Origin: Photobacterium profundum SS9
GTDB lineage: Bacteria > Pseudomonadota > Gammaproteobacteria > Enterobacterales > Vibrionaceae
DNA length: 64,000 bases
Assembly (NCBI RefSeq): GCF_000196255.1
Contig: NC_006371.1
Span: 572,332 to 636,331, forward strand
Reading direction: 5' to 3'
The translations under genes were made by a program, and so were the position numbers. Position 1 is the first letter of the stretch, and each line of letters begins with the position of its first letter. Positions 1 to 7,327 of this stretch are shown here, piece after piece. The notes under the pieces are model-generated. The model saw only the letters and a program-made list of their open reading frames with translations, ran no database searches and was not told the origin of the DNA.

Positions 1-600
1 CTGCAGAAAATTAAAGCGGATTTTCTGGCGCTCATCGGGGCAAGGCCAATGGCCGAACCGCGCCCAATAGAGCATGCCAATAAAGGGGATTACCTGAACG
101 GCAAAAGACCAGTGCCAGAGGTTGTTTTCGGCCAAGTGAGAGAGGAAATAGGGATAGATACTCAGGGGAATCAATACCACACTGAGCAACATCACACCTT
201 CAACAAAAGCAATCGCACGATAACCCAGATTGCGCAATACAATGGCATGGGCAAACAGTAGTAAGAAGCTAGCAGAAACGCCGTGGCCGAACCAAGCGAT
301 CATTTGCGGGGCCGAACTCATCCACAGGCTGCTGATCAGGGCGCAGATCAGGCCGATCCCCGCACCGAGCCGGAACAGAGCACGATAGCCGATACGGTAG
401 GATAGCCATGCAGCTAGAGGAAAAGCCATCAACTGCCCGAACATGTTCAGGGTTTTGAACCAAGAGGCTTCGTCTGCTGACAAGCCTAATGTTCCGGCCA
501 TTTCTGCCGCTCCGGTGGTATAGATCTCAGCTGTTATCCCCTGAGGGAAAAGAGCCAGCAAGGCCAGAGCAAGAATTGCAAAGGGTTGAATTTTCATCAT
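1..600 (-). CDS. MFS multidrug efflux permease, N-terminal part (runs off the left edge)
   Basis: The reverse strand is open without a stop from the ATG at 600 to base 1, about 200 codons, and continues outside the window. The protein is strongly hydrophobic, starting MMKIQPFAILALALLALFPQ, with several membrane segments and a short basic loop (SYRIGYRALFRLG) between helices 2 and 3 as in major facilitator drug:proton antiporters of the 14-helix (EmrB/DHA2) type. Its ATG overlaps the TAA of the HlyD-type gene by one base (TAATG), so the two are translationally coupled and probably form an inner-membrane pump with its periplasmic adaptor. Base composition here is visibly richer in G and C than in the rest of the window. 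Assignment to DHA2 rests on context and hydropathy; the substrate is unknown. Confidence 0.75.
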   Translation of the reverse strand, partial: MMKIQPFAILALALLALFPQGITAEIYTTGAAEMAGTLGLSADEASWFKTLNMFGQLMAFPLAAWLSYRIGYRALFRLGAGIGLICALISSLWMSSAPQMIAWFGHGVSASFLLLFAHAIVLRNLGYRAIAFVEGVMLLSVVLIPLSIYPYFLSHLAENNLWHWSFAVQVIPFIGMLYWARFGHWPCPDERQKIRFNFLQ

Positions 601-1658
601 TAGGCCTTGTCGTTGGTATCAACTTCGACTTCGGCAGACAGACCGGGAACGATTCTGCCGCGAAGCTCATCAGGTAGTTGAATAGAGATCTTAACGGGTA
701 CTCGCTGAACAATTTTGACGAAGTTGCCAGTGGCATTGTCGGGCGGTAGTAGACTGAATTGTGCGCCAGTGGCAGGCGAAGCACTGATCACATATCCCTT
801 GAGCTGGTAATTAGGAAAGCTATCTAAGTTGATATGCACTTCCTGACCTGGGTAGATGTTGGTGATCTGATTTTCTTTGTAATTAGCCTCTATCCAGATA
901 TCGTCGATTGGCACTATCGCCAGCAGAGGATTACCTTTGTTGACATAGCGTCCGGCACGAACCACTCGGTTGCCGACGATACCGCTGATTGGTGCTCGAA
1001 GCTCGGTATCTTCCAGATTCAACTTCGCCAGATCCAATGCAGCGTCGGTTTGATCGCGTTGGGCGATCATACGCGCCCGCTCGGTTTTCAGGGTAGTTAG
1101 CTGCTGCTTGGCTGCTGCCAGCTGTAATTTGGTGGCATCAAGATCGGCACTAGATTGCTGCATCTGAGTCTTCTGGCCGTCATAGCTTGATTTTGAAATC
1201 AGCTTTTTGCGCAGCAGATCGGAAAAACGTTGCCACTCTTTATGCTGGAAGTCTGCATCGGATTTGGCTGAAGTGATGCGGGTGGCCGCTTCATTGATAT
1301 TGATCATTTGCAGTTTTATACGCTCATTAACATTATCCACAGTCGCTTCAGCCATCGCGAAGGCGCTTTTAGCCTGATCCCTAAGGGCGATGTAGTCGCG
1401 TTTGTCGACTTCAGCCAGCAGTTCACCCGCCTGTACATACTGGTTATCGGTGACATAGACCTTGGTCACGACACCTGCAACCTCGGCGCTGATTTGGGAT
1501 ATTTCTCCGTGTACATAGGCATTGTCGGTTGCCACCATACCCGGCGCTGGTGCTAGGTAATAGTAAAACCCTGCAACAGCGCACGCTAGCAAACTTGCAA
1601 CTACGCTTTTTTTTATCATTGTTTTCATATTCATATTCATATTCATATTCACAGCCAT
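600..1658 (-). CDS. HlyD/EmrA-family membrane fusion protein
   Basis: Periplasmic adaptor of a drug efflux pump, 352 residues from the ATG at 1658. It has one N-terminal membrane helix (around residues 15-35), then the biotinyl-lipoyl-like start (TDNAYVHGEISQISAEVAGV), a long Gln/Ala-rich coiled coil (residues about 85-190), the second lipoyl half (LRAPISGIVGNRVVRAGRYV) and a beta-barrel domain. These match EmrA. It is co-transcribed with the overlapping MFS gene and divergent from the TetR gene. The N-terminus carries four Asn-Met pairs from a tandem hexanucleotide, so the true start is uncertain: a TTG at 1679 or one of the internal ATGs could be used, and none has a convincing ribosome binding site. 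Confidence 0.88.
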   Translation of the reverse strand: MAVNMNMNMNMKTMIKKSVVASLLACAVAGFYYYLAPAPGMVATDNAYVHGEISQISAEVAGVVTKVYVTDNQYVQAGELLAEVDKRDYIALRDQAKSAFAMAEATVDNVNERIKLQMININEAATRITSAKSDADFQHKEWQRFSDLLRKKLISKSSYDGQKTQMQQSSADLDATKLQLAAAKQQLTTLKTERARMIAQRDQTDAALDLAKLNLEDTELRAPISGIVGNRVVRAGRYVNKGNPLLAIVPIDDIWIEANYKENQITNIYPGQEVHINLDSFPNYQLKGYVISASPATGAQFSLLPPDNATGNFVKIVQRVPVKISIQLPDELRGRIVPGLSAEVEVDTNDKA

Positions 1659-1667
1659 AATTAACAC

Positions 1668-1682
1668 AGTACGGTACAATAT
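1668..1682. promoter_or_regulatory. Putative second TetR operator, HlyD start region
   Basis: AGTACGGTACAATAT shares the core TACGGTACA and the following TAT with the large palindrome at 1861-1899. It lies directly upstream of the HlyD-type start, so the divergent TetR protein could bind here too. Inferred from similarity of the two sites only. Confidence 0.4.
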
Positions 1683-1703
1683 CTTGTAACGACGGATTAA
1701 AGA

Positions 1704-1856
1704 TTAAGAATTGTTCGAAAGGTCCCACTGTGAAATCTCACGGTGTTCGTGACCATTATCGAGAGTAGAGATGAGCGGCATTGGTGCCAGTAAGAAATAA
1801 AGCGGCAGCAATAAAAAACTGAACATGAGGCAATGCAGAATTATTATTTTCATCAT
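1704..1856 (-). CDS. Small hydrophobic protein in the efflux leader (hypothetical, 50 aa)
   Basis: A 50-codon reading frame starts MMKIIILHCLMFSFLLLPLY and ends in a polar tail rich in His, Glu, Ser and Asn. It lies between the large palindrome at 1861-1899 and the HlyD-type gene, in the same direction, and would be the first gene of the efflux transcript. One predicted membrane helix (residues 3-30). It could be a small membrane partner of the pump or a chance ORF in the leader; I do not recognise it. No strong ribosome binding site is visible. Confidence 0.4.
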   Translation of the reverse strand: MMKIIILHCLMFSFLLLPLYFLLAPMPLISTLDNGHEHREISQWDLSNNS

Positions 1857-1860
1857 TTTA

Positions 1861-1899
1861 TTTAATTATGATACTATACGGTACAGTATCATAATTAAA
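1861..1899. promoter_or_regulatory. Large palindrome, likely operator of the TetR regulator
   Basis: Two perfect 15-bp arms (1861-1875 and 1885-1899, TTTAATTATGATACT and its complement) flank a 9-bp centre containing CGGTAC. It lies about 60 bp upstream of the TetR gene and upstream of the divergent efflux genes, the usual place for a TetR-family operator controlling both itself and its pump. Confidence 0.7.
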
Positions 1900-1956
1900 T
1901 ATTGTTGGGGTTACAACCCCTATTAAAAAGAAACAGTACTAAGGAGTATCATTACA

Positions 1957-2553
1957 ATGCGTCCGTCAAGTATGAAAAAACGTCAACGCTACTTGGACGT
2001 TGCGACCGAGCTTTTTCTTGAACAGGGTTATGAAGCGACCGGTTTGGATCAATTAATCGAACGTTGCGGCGGTTCAAAACTCACCCTTTACAGCTATTTT
2101 GGTGATAAAAGAGGCTTGCTAAAAGCCGTTGTCCATGAAGTTACAGAGCAGTTGGGCGAAGTGTTGAAGTTTGAAGCAACTGAGGAAGAGGAACTTAAAA
2201 ACCAATTGGTTATGTTTGCTTGTAACTACATGAAATTCATATACGCTCCCAAAATGTTGAAATTGTCTCGTTTGGTATTGGCAAACAATCAACAGGAGCC
2301 AGAGTTAGTCAGTTATTTTCTTGAACGAGGAGCTCATCATTCTCAAAGCACCGTACTGGCATTTTTGGAACAGCAAGACCGCTTGGGCCGGTTGCAGATT
2401 GATGACGCGTTTCTGGCTTGTGAGCAATTATTGGGGGCACTTAAAGGTAACCGTCATATTGAGGCGTTGTATACCGACCGAGTGATGAATGAGCAAGAGA
2501 TGACGCGTTATGCTGAACACGCCATTAATGCCTTTTTACGCAGCTATCAATAA
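1957..2553 (+). CDS. TetR/AcrR-family transcriptional regulator
   Basis: A 198-residue repressor-like protein. The N-terminus has the TetR helix-turn-helix (residues about 10-55: VATELFLEQGYEATGLDQL, then LTLYSYFGDKRGLLKAVV, the family signature Y-x-Y-F-x-x-K). The rest is an all-helical ligand domain. The start is supported by TAAGGAGT about 10 bases upstream of the ATG. It is divergent from the HlyD-MFS efflux genes and faces a 15-bp-arm palindrome, so it most likely represses that pump and itself until a substrate binds. The ligand cannot be read from sequence. Confidence 0.9.
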   Translation: MRPSSMKKRQRYLDVATELFLEQGYEATGLDQLIERCGGSKLTLYSYFGDKRGLLKAVVHEVTEQLGEVLKFEATEEEELKNQLVMFACNYMKFIYAPKMLKLSRLVLANNQQEPELVSYFLERGAHHSQSTVLAFLEQQDRLGRLQIDDAFLACEQLLGALKGNRHIEALYTDRVMNEQEMTRYAEHAINAFLRSYQ

Positions 2554-2633
2554 CAAGCCACTCAAAGATGCAATACATCCCATACTGGCAGGGTAGCGAC
2601 TAATCAATCCAAATTTAGGCGAGAGCATTGGAA

Positions 2634-2914
2634 TATACCCAAGTTACCTCAAGATGCTCGTTTCAGCGAGAATTTGTTGGGCTCTAGGCAAGGCACTTAT
2701 TTATAGACCTAGTCGTTCTACGTTGGAAATAAGTAACACCGCATAGAGCCCAACAAAACTCGCCCTTATGGAATGATTCAGCGTATCTACTTCTGTGTCA
2801 AATGTGTTGCACTTATTGTATTACTCCAGCGGAATGCCATTCCTACACACATTTTCCTTAAATTAAATACGCTGATATCACTCTGAATCCTGCATCTTGA
2901 GGTGACTTGGGTAT
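2634..2914. repeat. Palindromic repeat R1, full-length copy 1
   Basis: 281-bp non-coding element bounded by inverted termini: TATACCCAAGTTACCTCAAG at the left and the near-complement ending CTTGGGTATA at the right. Internal inverted stretches (GGGCTCTA...TAGAGCCC) would fold into a long hairpin. Related copies occur at 40929, 51938 and 52273, with short or partial forms at 17013, 32493, 37943 and near 19579. It encodes no protein, so it resembles a MITE. It fills most of the gap between the TetR and SUKH genes. Confidence 0.85.
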
Positions 2915-2977
2915 ACACATATTCTGCTCAAACAGCTTCAATGTTCTAGCCCTAATAGGCCCTGTTCGCATTATGTA

Positions 2978-3427
2978 TTAAAGTTCATTGAACTGATCTA
3001 GCCAGACGGTGAAAGAATCAGAGACTTTTTTAACGGTGCAAAGGCCATAGTCAAAAAAACATACGGGTGAATCTATTTGCTTACTTGCACAATCGGCAAG
3101 TTTGAAACAAAACATGTTTCCCTTACAATCAGATGCAAACAAAACATGCCCTTTTGGCATACCGCCCATTTCATATAGCTGTGATAGTGAAAATACATCT
3201 TCTAGGCTTAAAAAATCTTGTACTTCAGAAATATCGGAGCCTAAATCACAAGTCTTAGTTAACACATTGGGAGTGTGAACCAAGCCATATGTAGATATTA
3301 AATATTTGTATGAGTCAGGTAACAAAACATTTAATTTTGATTCCAGCTCTTCAATGTCATGATTATTTATTGGAACCATGGCGTTTTTACCGCCCCAGTT
3401 TTTTACAAATAGATCAATACTATTCAT
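2978..3427 (-). CDS. SMI1/KNR4 (SUKH) domain protein
   Basis: A 149-residue cytoplasmic protein with a SUKH fold: the N-terminal motif NNHDIEELESKLNVLLPDSY followed by a GLV-type segment and the central block FASDCKGNMFCFKL, ending with a short helix (FTVWLDQFNEL). SUKH proteins in bacteria often serve as immunity proteins against contact-dependent or polymorphic toxins. No toxin gene is adjacent, so this would be an orphan immunity gene or have another role. The ATG at 3427 is preceded by GGAG about 9 bases upstream and by a TATAAC box linked to a small palindrome. Confidence 0.8.
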   Translation of the reverse strand: MNSIDLFVKNWGGKNAMVPINNHDIEELESKLNVLLPDSYKYLISTYGLVHTPNVLTKTCDLGSDISEVQDFLSLEDVFSLSQLYEMGGMPKGHVLFASDCKGNMFCFKLADCASKQIDSPVCFFDYGLCTVKKVSDSFTVWLDQFNEL

Positions 3428-3462
3428 TTATGAATACTCCAAGATTGCTAACGTTATAATCA

Positions 3463-3482
3463 ACGATCTAAGATCGTATAGC
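3463..3482. promoter_or_regulatory. Palindrome shared by two promoters, copy 1
   Basis: CAACGATCTAAGATCGTATA contains the palindrome ACGATC-TAA-GATCGT. On the reverse strand it lies just upstream of a TATAAC -10-like box and the SUKH gene. The same 20 bases occur at 6924-6943 upstream of another reverse-strand gene. Confidence 0.5.
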
Positions 3483-3628
3483 TCGCAATTGTATCAAACA
3501 TTAGTCGTAACACCACAATGACTTAAATTGGTTCGTAAAAAATAGCCAGCGAAACAGGGTGCTAGCTGTTAATGTATGCCAAATATTTCCCCTGTATTAT
3601 TAGACAGGGTAGTGTCATTAGTAGTGTA

Positions 3629-4225
3629 TTAAACACAGGTTTTTTCGATGAATCCCATGCCTTCTTTAATGCGATTTAAGTTAGCCGTTGATGTGAGCTT
3701 TTCTACAACAGTGAAAGCCACATCCATTGCGGCTGAAGGGCTTCTAGAGGTGATAATGTTTTTATCGATAACGACAGGCTGCTGGATGATATTTACACCC
3801 ATCTCTTTCATTTGAGCCTGACGCTTTTCACTTAAGTGGTAAGTTGTGCCGTTACGGCCATTAAGCACACCACTTTTAGCAATGGGTAATGCACCAACAC
3901 AGACAGACGCGATTAGCTTGTCTTGCGAATCAAAATCACGAATTAACGACAGTAATCTTTCATCGTATGCATCTTCATAAAACCCCGCACGGCTCATGCC
4001 ACCAGGAATCGCCAGAGCATCGAAATCATTGCTGTCTATTTCACTTAACTGGAATTCAGGTTCAATCGTAAAATTCCATGCGCATTTTACTTTTGATCGT
4101 AAACCAACAGTCACAAGTTCAATGGGCTCTAAACCATATGTTGTCGTCCAGCCAAGAGCATCAGTAAATACACTTGCTTCGTATTCTTCTACACCCTGAC
4201 ATAGAAAGAGAATAACCTTTTTCAC
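3629..4225 (-). CDS. DJ-1/PfpI-family protein
   Basis: A 198-residue class I glutamine amidotransferase-like protein. Hallmarks visible are an early Glu after the first strand (QGVEEYEASVF, residues 10-20), the nucleophile-elbow cysteine C109 in LIASVCVGALPIAKSGVL, and His130 in GTTYHLSEKR. Family members act as glyoxalases, chaperone/deglycase-like proteins or regulators. The close YajL/ThiJ layout suggests a cytoplasmic stress-related role, but the substrate is unknown. It is a single gene with a modest upstream region, GAAACTTCAGTG before ATG. Confidence 0.85.
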   Translation of the reverse strand: MKKVILFLCQGVEEYEASVFTDALGWTTTYGLEPIELVTVGLRSKVKCAWNFTIEPEFQLSEIDSNDFDALAIPGGMSRAGFYEDAYDERLLSLIRDFDSQDKLIASVCVGALPIAKSGVLNGRNGTTYHLSEKRQAQMKEMGVNIIQQPVVIDKNIITSRSPSAAMDVAFTVVEKLTSTANLNRIKEGMGFIEKTCV

Positions 4226-4369
4226 TGAAGTTTCCTTAAATGTGTTTACGCTTTATTAGGCCAATTAGTATATTGCGCCATCTATTTTTCTTACTGGAAT
4301 ATTATCTAGAATCTCGCACTCTGCCATACGCATGTTTATTGCCATGATTTCTTTATCACCTTAAAGCCT

Positions 4370-4702
4370 TTATGCGGGGCGTGGTGAAAACATGATTATT
4401 GCCATACCAAGTAAAGCGACGAAAACGCCCACAAAATCCCAAACTGTTGGACGAATACCATCGACTAACCAGAGCCACAATATTGCAGTGAATATATAAA
4501 CACCACCATAGGCAGCATACACGCGACCAGCCGCTGCTGGATGAAGTGTTAGTAACCATGCGAAAAGCGCCAAAGAAATGGCGGCAGGTATTAATAACCA
4601 GATTGTTTTACCTTCACGCAACCATAAATAAGGCAAATAACACCCAATAATTTCTGCTATAGCAGTAATAAAGAAAAGCCCAACTGTTTTTAACTCTGGC
4701 AA
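4370..4702 (-). CDS. YnfA/UPF0060 family small membrane protein
   Basis: Four-helix inner-membrane protein of about 110 residues, the usual family length, resembling small multidrug-resistance proteins. Diagnostic blocks are [37 protein letters not shown] and [16 protein letters not shown]. The start is probably the TTG at 4702, preceded by AAGGGT seven bases upstream, rather than the GTG at 4732. A 10-bp-arm inverted repeat lies just upstream. Confidence 0.88.
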   Translation of the reverse strand: MPELKTVGLFFITAIAEIIGCYLPYLWLREGKTIWLLIPAAISLALFAWLLTLHPAAAGRVYAAYGGVYIFTAILWLWLVDGIRPTVWDFVGVFVALLGMAIIMFSPRPA

Positions 4703-4744
4703 GGTAATACCCTTAATTTGTCTAAATAACACACTATGTTTATA

Positions 4745-4770
4745 TATAACACCTGCAATGAGGTGTTATA
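4745..4770. promoter_or_regulatory. Inverted repeat upstream of the YnfA gene
   Basis: TATAACACCT and AGGTGTTATA (10-bp perfect arms, 6-bp spacer) lie about 45 bases upstream of the YnfA start. This may be an operator or a leader hairpin; the cognate regulator is unknown. Confidence 0.45.
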
Positions 4771-4979
4771 ACAATACTCATTGACAGTTTAATATTACCA
4801 ATAGTAAAAATTCAGGATACCAAAGCAGTTCAATAGCCAGTATCAGCCATTAAAACTGTATTGTTATCATATATATTTATCATTAATCACAATTATAACA
4901 TCCTAATAAGAAAAGTATCAGTGGTGGTTATATAAAGATATCATTATTGACAGTAATACTTTGCTCTACGTATCAACTC

Positions 4980-5062
4980 TTATTCATGAAAGTATGTTGT
5001 ATTTATAACGCCAGCAAGAAGTAATGTTAATTCCTTTGCAGACACCTCTTTACAGCCAGATG
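4980..5062 (-). pseudogene. Possible 3-prime gene remnant cut by IS4 copy A
   Basis: On the reverse strand, reading away from the IS edge, a frame of 26 codons (SGCKEVSAKELTLLLAGVIN...) runs to a TAA. It could be the C-terminal end of a gene cut by the insertion sequence. It does not continue the membrane protein truncated on the other side of the IS. The rest of 4771-4979 is AT-rich without a recognisable gene. Low confidence because the frame is short. Confidence 0.3.
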
Positions 5063-6462
5063 TATAGGTATCTACACAAAATGGTTACGAATTAACCAAT
5101 CGGCCAAGAGAAGGGAACTGATCTAAGGATCAACGATCAAGAGAGTTAACTTTCATTTCATTAGTATTGACGATGACTCTTTTTGAACAACATCAATTAC
5201 CCTGTATCCTTGAATCAAGATTATCTAAGCGTTATCAGACCCTTATAATGGAACATATGACAGTTAATTCTAGCAATGCACCAGGTGTAAAATCTCTTCG
5301 CCACCACACACAATCATGGGCATCGACACAAGCAACATGGCGTTTTTATCATAATGAGGATGTGACTTTTCCTATGCTAAGTGGCCCGATGCTGGGACTT
5401 GCTCGTTCTGGTGTGAAAGAAAGTCAAAGTCGATATGTATTAATGGCTCATGATTGGTGCCATATCAATTTCGCTAAACATCATAGTAAGTTAGATAAAA
5501 CTAAGATGTCACACGCTCTCGATGTTGGCTACGAACTGCAAGCGTCTTTATTGGTAGACGCAAATACTGGCGCACCCATTGCTCCAGCAGGTCTTAACTT
5601 ACTGACAAGCAACGGTATTTATCAATGCCGAAGCCAAGAGTTACAACCCAAGCAAAGTCACCTAGATTCACTCTTTGACAGCATTCATTGGCAAGAACAA
5701 TTACATTTAGACAAGCCCCTGGTGCATGTTGTTGATAGAGAAGCAGATTCAGCGAAAGACTTAAGACGTTTAGGCTCAGTTCACTGGCTAACTCGAACTA
5801 AAAAAGGCTCAACGTTCCGTCACGAAGATCAGTTTAAAACGGCTGAAATCATCAGTCGAACAATCTCCCCAGACTTGAAAGGTGTTATTTCTCTTCGAGG
5901 TAAAGAGGGCTATTTGTTTGTTGGTGAAACGACTGTTGAGTTACACCGGAAATCAGAAAAGCTCGCGTCAGCGGCGCCCACCTGTCGCTTTGTTATGAGC
6001 CTGGTCACGGATGATGAAGGTAAAGAGCTAGCAAGATGGTATCTGCTGTCTAACGTGTTGGATGTTGATGCAACAGAGATTGCAACGTGGTATTGCCATC
6101 GCTGGAATATTGAATCTTGGTTTAAGTTATTGAAGTCAGATGGTCATCAGTTAGAAAAATGGCAGCAAACTACTGCGGAGTCAATATTAAAGCGTCTGAT
6201 CACAGCCAGTGTTGCAACGACGTTGATATTTAAGCTTTATTCGGACAGCTCGGATGAAGCTAATGAATTTAAAGGTTTTTTGGTTAAGCTGAGTGGTCGT
6301 TTAACTAAGCGAACAAAGCCTGTCACTCAGCCATCACTGCTTGCGGGACTATGGGTTTTCCTACAAATGTGTGAAGTACTAGATACCTACACCATGGATG
6401 AGATAAACGCGATGAGGCAAATAGCCAGTTCGTTTTTTGCTCAATCTGTGTAGATACCTATG
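5063..6462 (+). mobile_element. IS4-family insertion sequence, copy A (1400 bp)
   Basis: Terminal inverted repeats ATAGGTATCTACACA (left) and TGTGTAGATACCTAT (right) enclose one transposase gene. Length is 1400 bp, identical to copy C and to copy B after removal of its insert. The outermost left base is t instead of c. The flanking 9-mers (agccagatg left, cctttacct right) do not match, although copy B shows that this element makes a 9-bp duplication. Each flank carries a different truncated gene. Confidence 0.93.
5173..6453 (+). CDS. IS4-family transposase, copy A
   Basis: A 426-residue DDE transposase starting at the ATG at 5173 (an in-frame TTG lies two codons upstream). Visible elements: an N-terminal DNA-binding part (SWASTQATWRFYHNEDV), catalytic-region strands VLMAHDWCHINF and VHVVDREADSAKDL with the acidic residues, and the Y-x2-R-x3-E-x6-K type signature YCHRWNIESWFKLLKSDG near residue 315. 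It is intact and probably active: copies A, B and C differ at only a few positions (for example D versus G in FRHED/GQFKT). Confidence 0.93.
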   Translation: MTLFEQHQLPCILESRLSKRYQTLIMEHMTVNSSNAPGVKSLRHHTQSWASTQATWRFYHNEDVTFPMLSGPMLGLARSGVKESQSRYVLMAHDWCHINFAKHHSKLDKTKMSHALDVGYELQASLLVDANTGAPIAPAGLNLLTSNGIYQCRSQELQPKQSHLDSLFDSIHWQEQLHLDKPLVHVVDREADSAKDLRRLGSVHWLTRTKKGSTFRHEDQFKTAEIISRTISPDLKGVISLRGKEGYLFVGETTVELHRKSEKLASAAPTCRFVMSLVTDDEGKELARWYLLSNVLDVDATEIATWYCHRWNIESWFKLLKSDGHQLEKWQQTTAESILKRLITASVATTLIFKLYSDSSDEANEFKGFLVKLSGRLTKRTKPVTQPSLLAGLWVFLQMCEVLDTYTMDEINAMRQIASSFFAQSV

Positions 6463-6888
6463 CCTTTACCTATAGCAATTGCTGGAAATACAAGAGATAG
6501 GCGACACGCGATTACACCAAAAGCCACTATAATTAGAATTACGGCTAAATCTAAAAAACGAGTCATAAACGTTATCGCTATAAATGCAGCCGTCAAGCAA
6601 ACGTAGTGGCCAATAAACCAGAGTTCAACTTTACCAAACTTAAACCTTCCCCATTTAGGTACAGAATCGACACCATGCAGAACGATTTTATGAACATTAA
6701 TAGCAACAATTGCATTTAAAACGGTGAGAAAAACGTTATTCAAATAATGAAGAGGCTGGCTGTTAATGTAACTAAAGGCAAACTCTAAAACTAATGAAAG
6801 AGTTATTGGCAAAATAGTTGCCCGAAATAATGCTTCTTTGTAAGACTTCACATACAAAAACGAACCAACAACGGTTTTTCTAAACATA
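6463..6888 (-). pseudogene. Polytopic membrane protein truncated at its 3-prime end by IS4 copy A
   Basis: A membrane protein reading MFRKTVVGSFLYVKSYKEAL, with four or five hydrophobic helices and a loop VDSVPKWGRFKFGKVELWF typical of a conserved family of inner-membrane proteins of unknown function. The genuine frame ends at the IS boundary; the last residues (IGIYTD) are read from the IS terminal repeat. The start at 6888 is preferred because an ATG further upstream (6917) overlaps the TATAAT box, and AGAG lies upstream of 6888. The missing C-terminal part is not on the other side of the IS. Confidence 0.6.
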
Positions 6889-6923
6889 TCGGTGAACTCT
6901 CTTAAAAACACTAACATTATATT

Positions 6924-6943
6924 CAACGATCTAAGATCGTATA
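6924..6943. promoter_or_regulatory. Palindrome shared by two promoters, copy 2
   Basis: The same 20 bases as at 3463-3482 (centre ACGATCTAAGATCGT), again directly upstream of a reverse-strand TATAAT box and a gene. The wider flanks are also similar (CTAACATTATATTCAACG against CTAACGTTATAATCAACG), so the two promoter regions are related by descent. Confidence 0.5.
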
Positions 6944-7327
6944 TTTCACAGTAATAGCACAGCCACTTAAAGCCGACATAGCGTGATACTTGGAATAGTT
7001 CGTATGCTTACTGTTGAGTATTCTAGCTCGTAATATATTGTAATTAATACAAAATAGGCTTGTAAGCTACCGCTAACATTAATGAAAATGATATCGATCA
7101 TGTTATTGATACTAATTTGTTATGGTTTGAAGGTTAATCGCATAAAATCATTTTTATATACTGAGTCATGCCCGCAATACCAATAACGCAGTGCTCAGGG
7201 TAACTGCCTTAAATCCCTTATTTAGATAAATTTTTTAATTAAAACGAAATTTTTTACTTGGCGCGTAGGTCTTGTAGATAAGGCCGTTGGAATTGCGGAT
7301 GAAAAGTGAATAAGCAGGAGCAGTAAG
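6944..7327. other. Intergenic region, promoter side of the DedA gene
   Basis: About 380 AT-rich bases with no credible gene. It must hold the DedA promoter; the only clear element is the AGGAG ribosome binding site just before 7328. Confidence 0.5.

Noticed and set aside
1308..1556. Forward-strand ORFs inside the HlyD-type gene and similar shadows elsewhere
   Set aside because: They lie opposite well-supported genes, lack ribosome binding sites and recognisable domains.
2978..4732. Integron cassette array (several short genes in the same direction near CTAACG-type motifs)
   Set aside because: No attC-like paired core sites between the genes, no integrase, and the genes (DJ-1, YnfA) have their own promoters and dyads.
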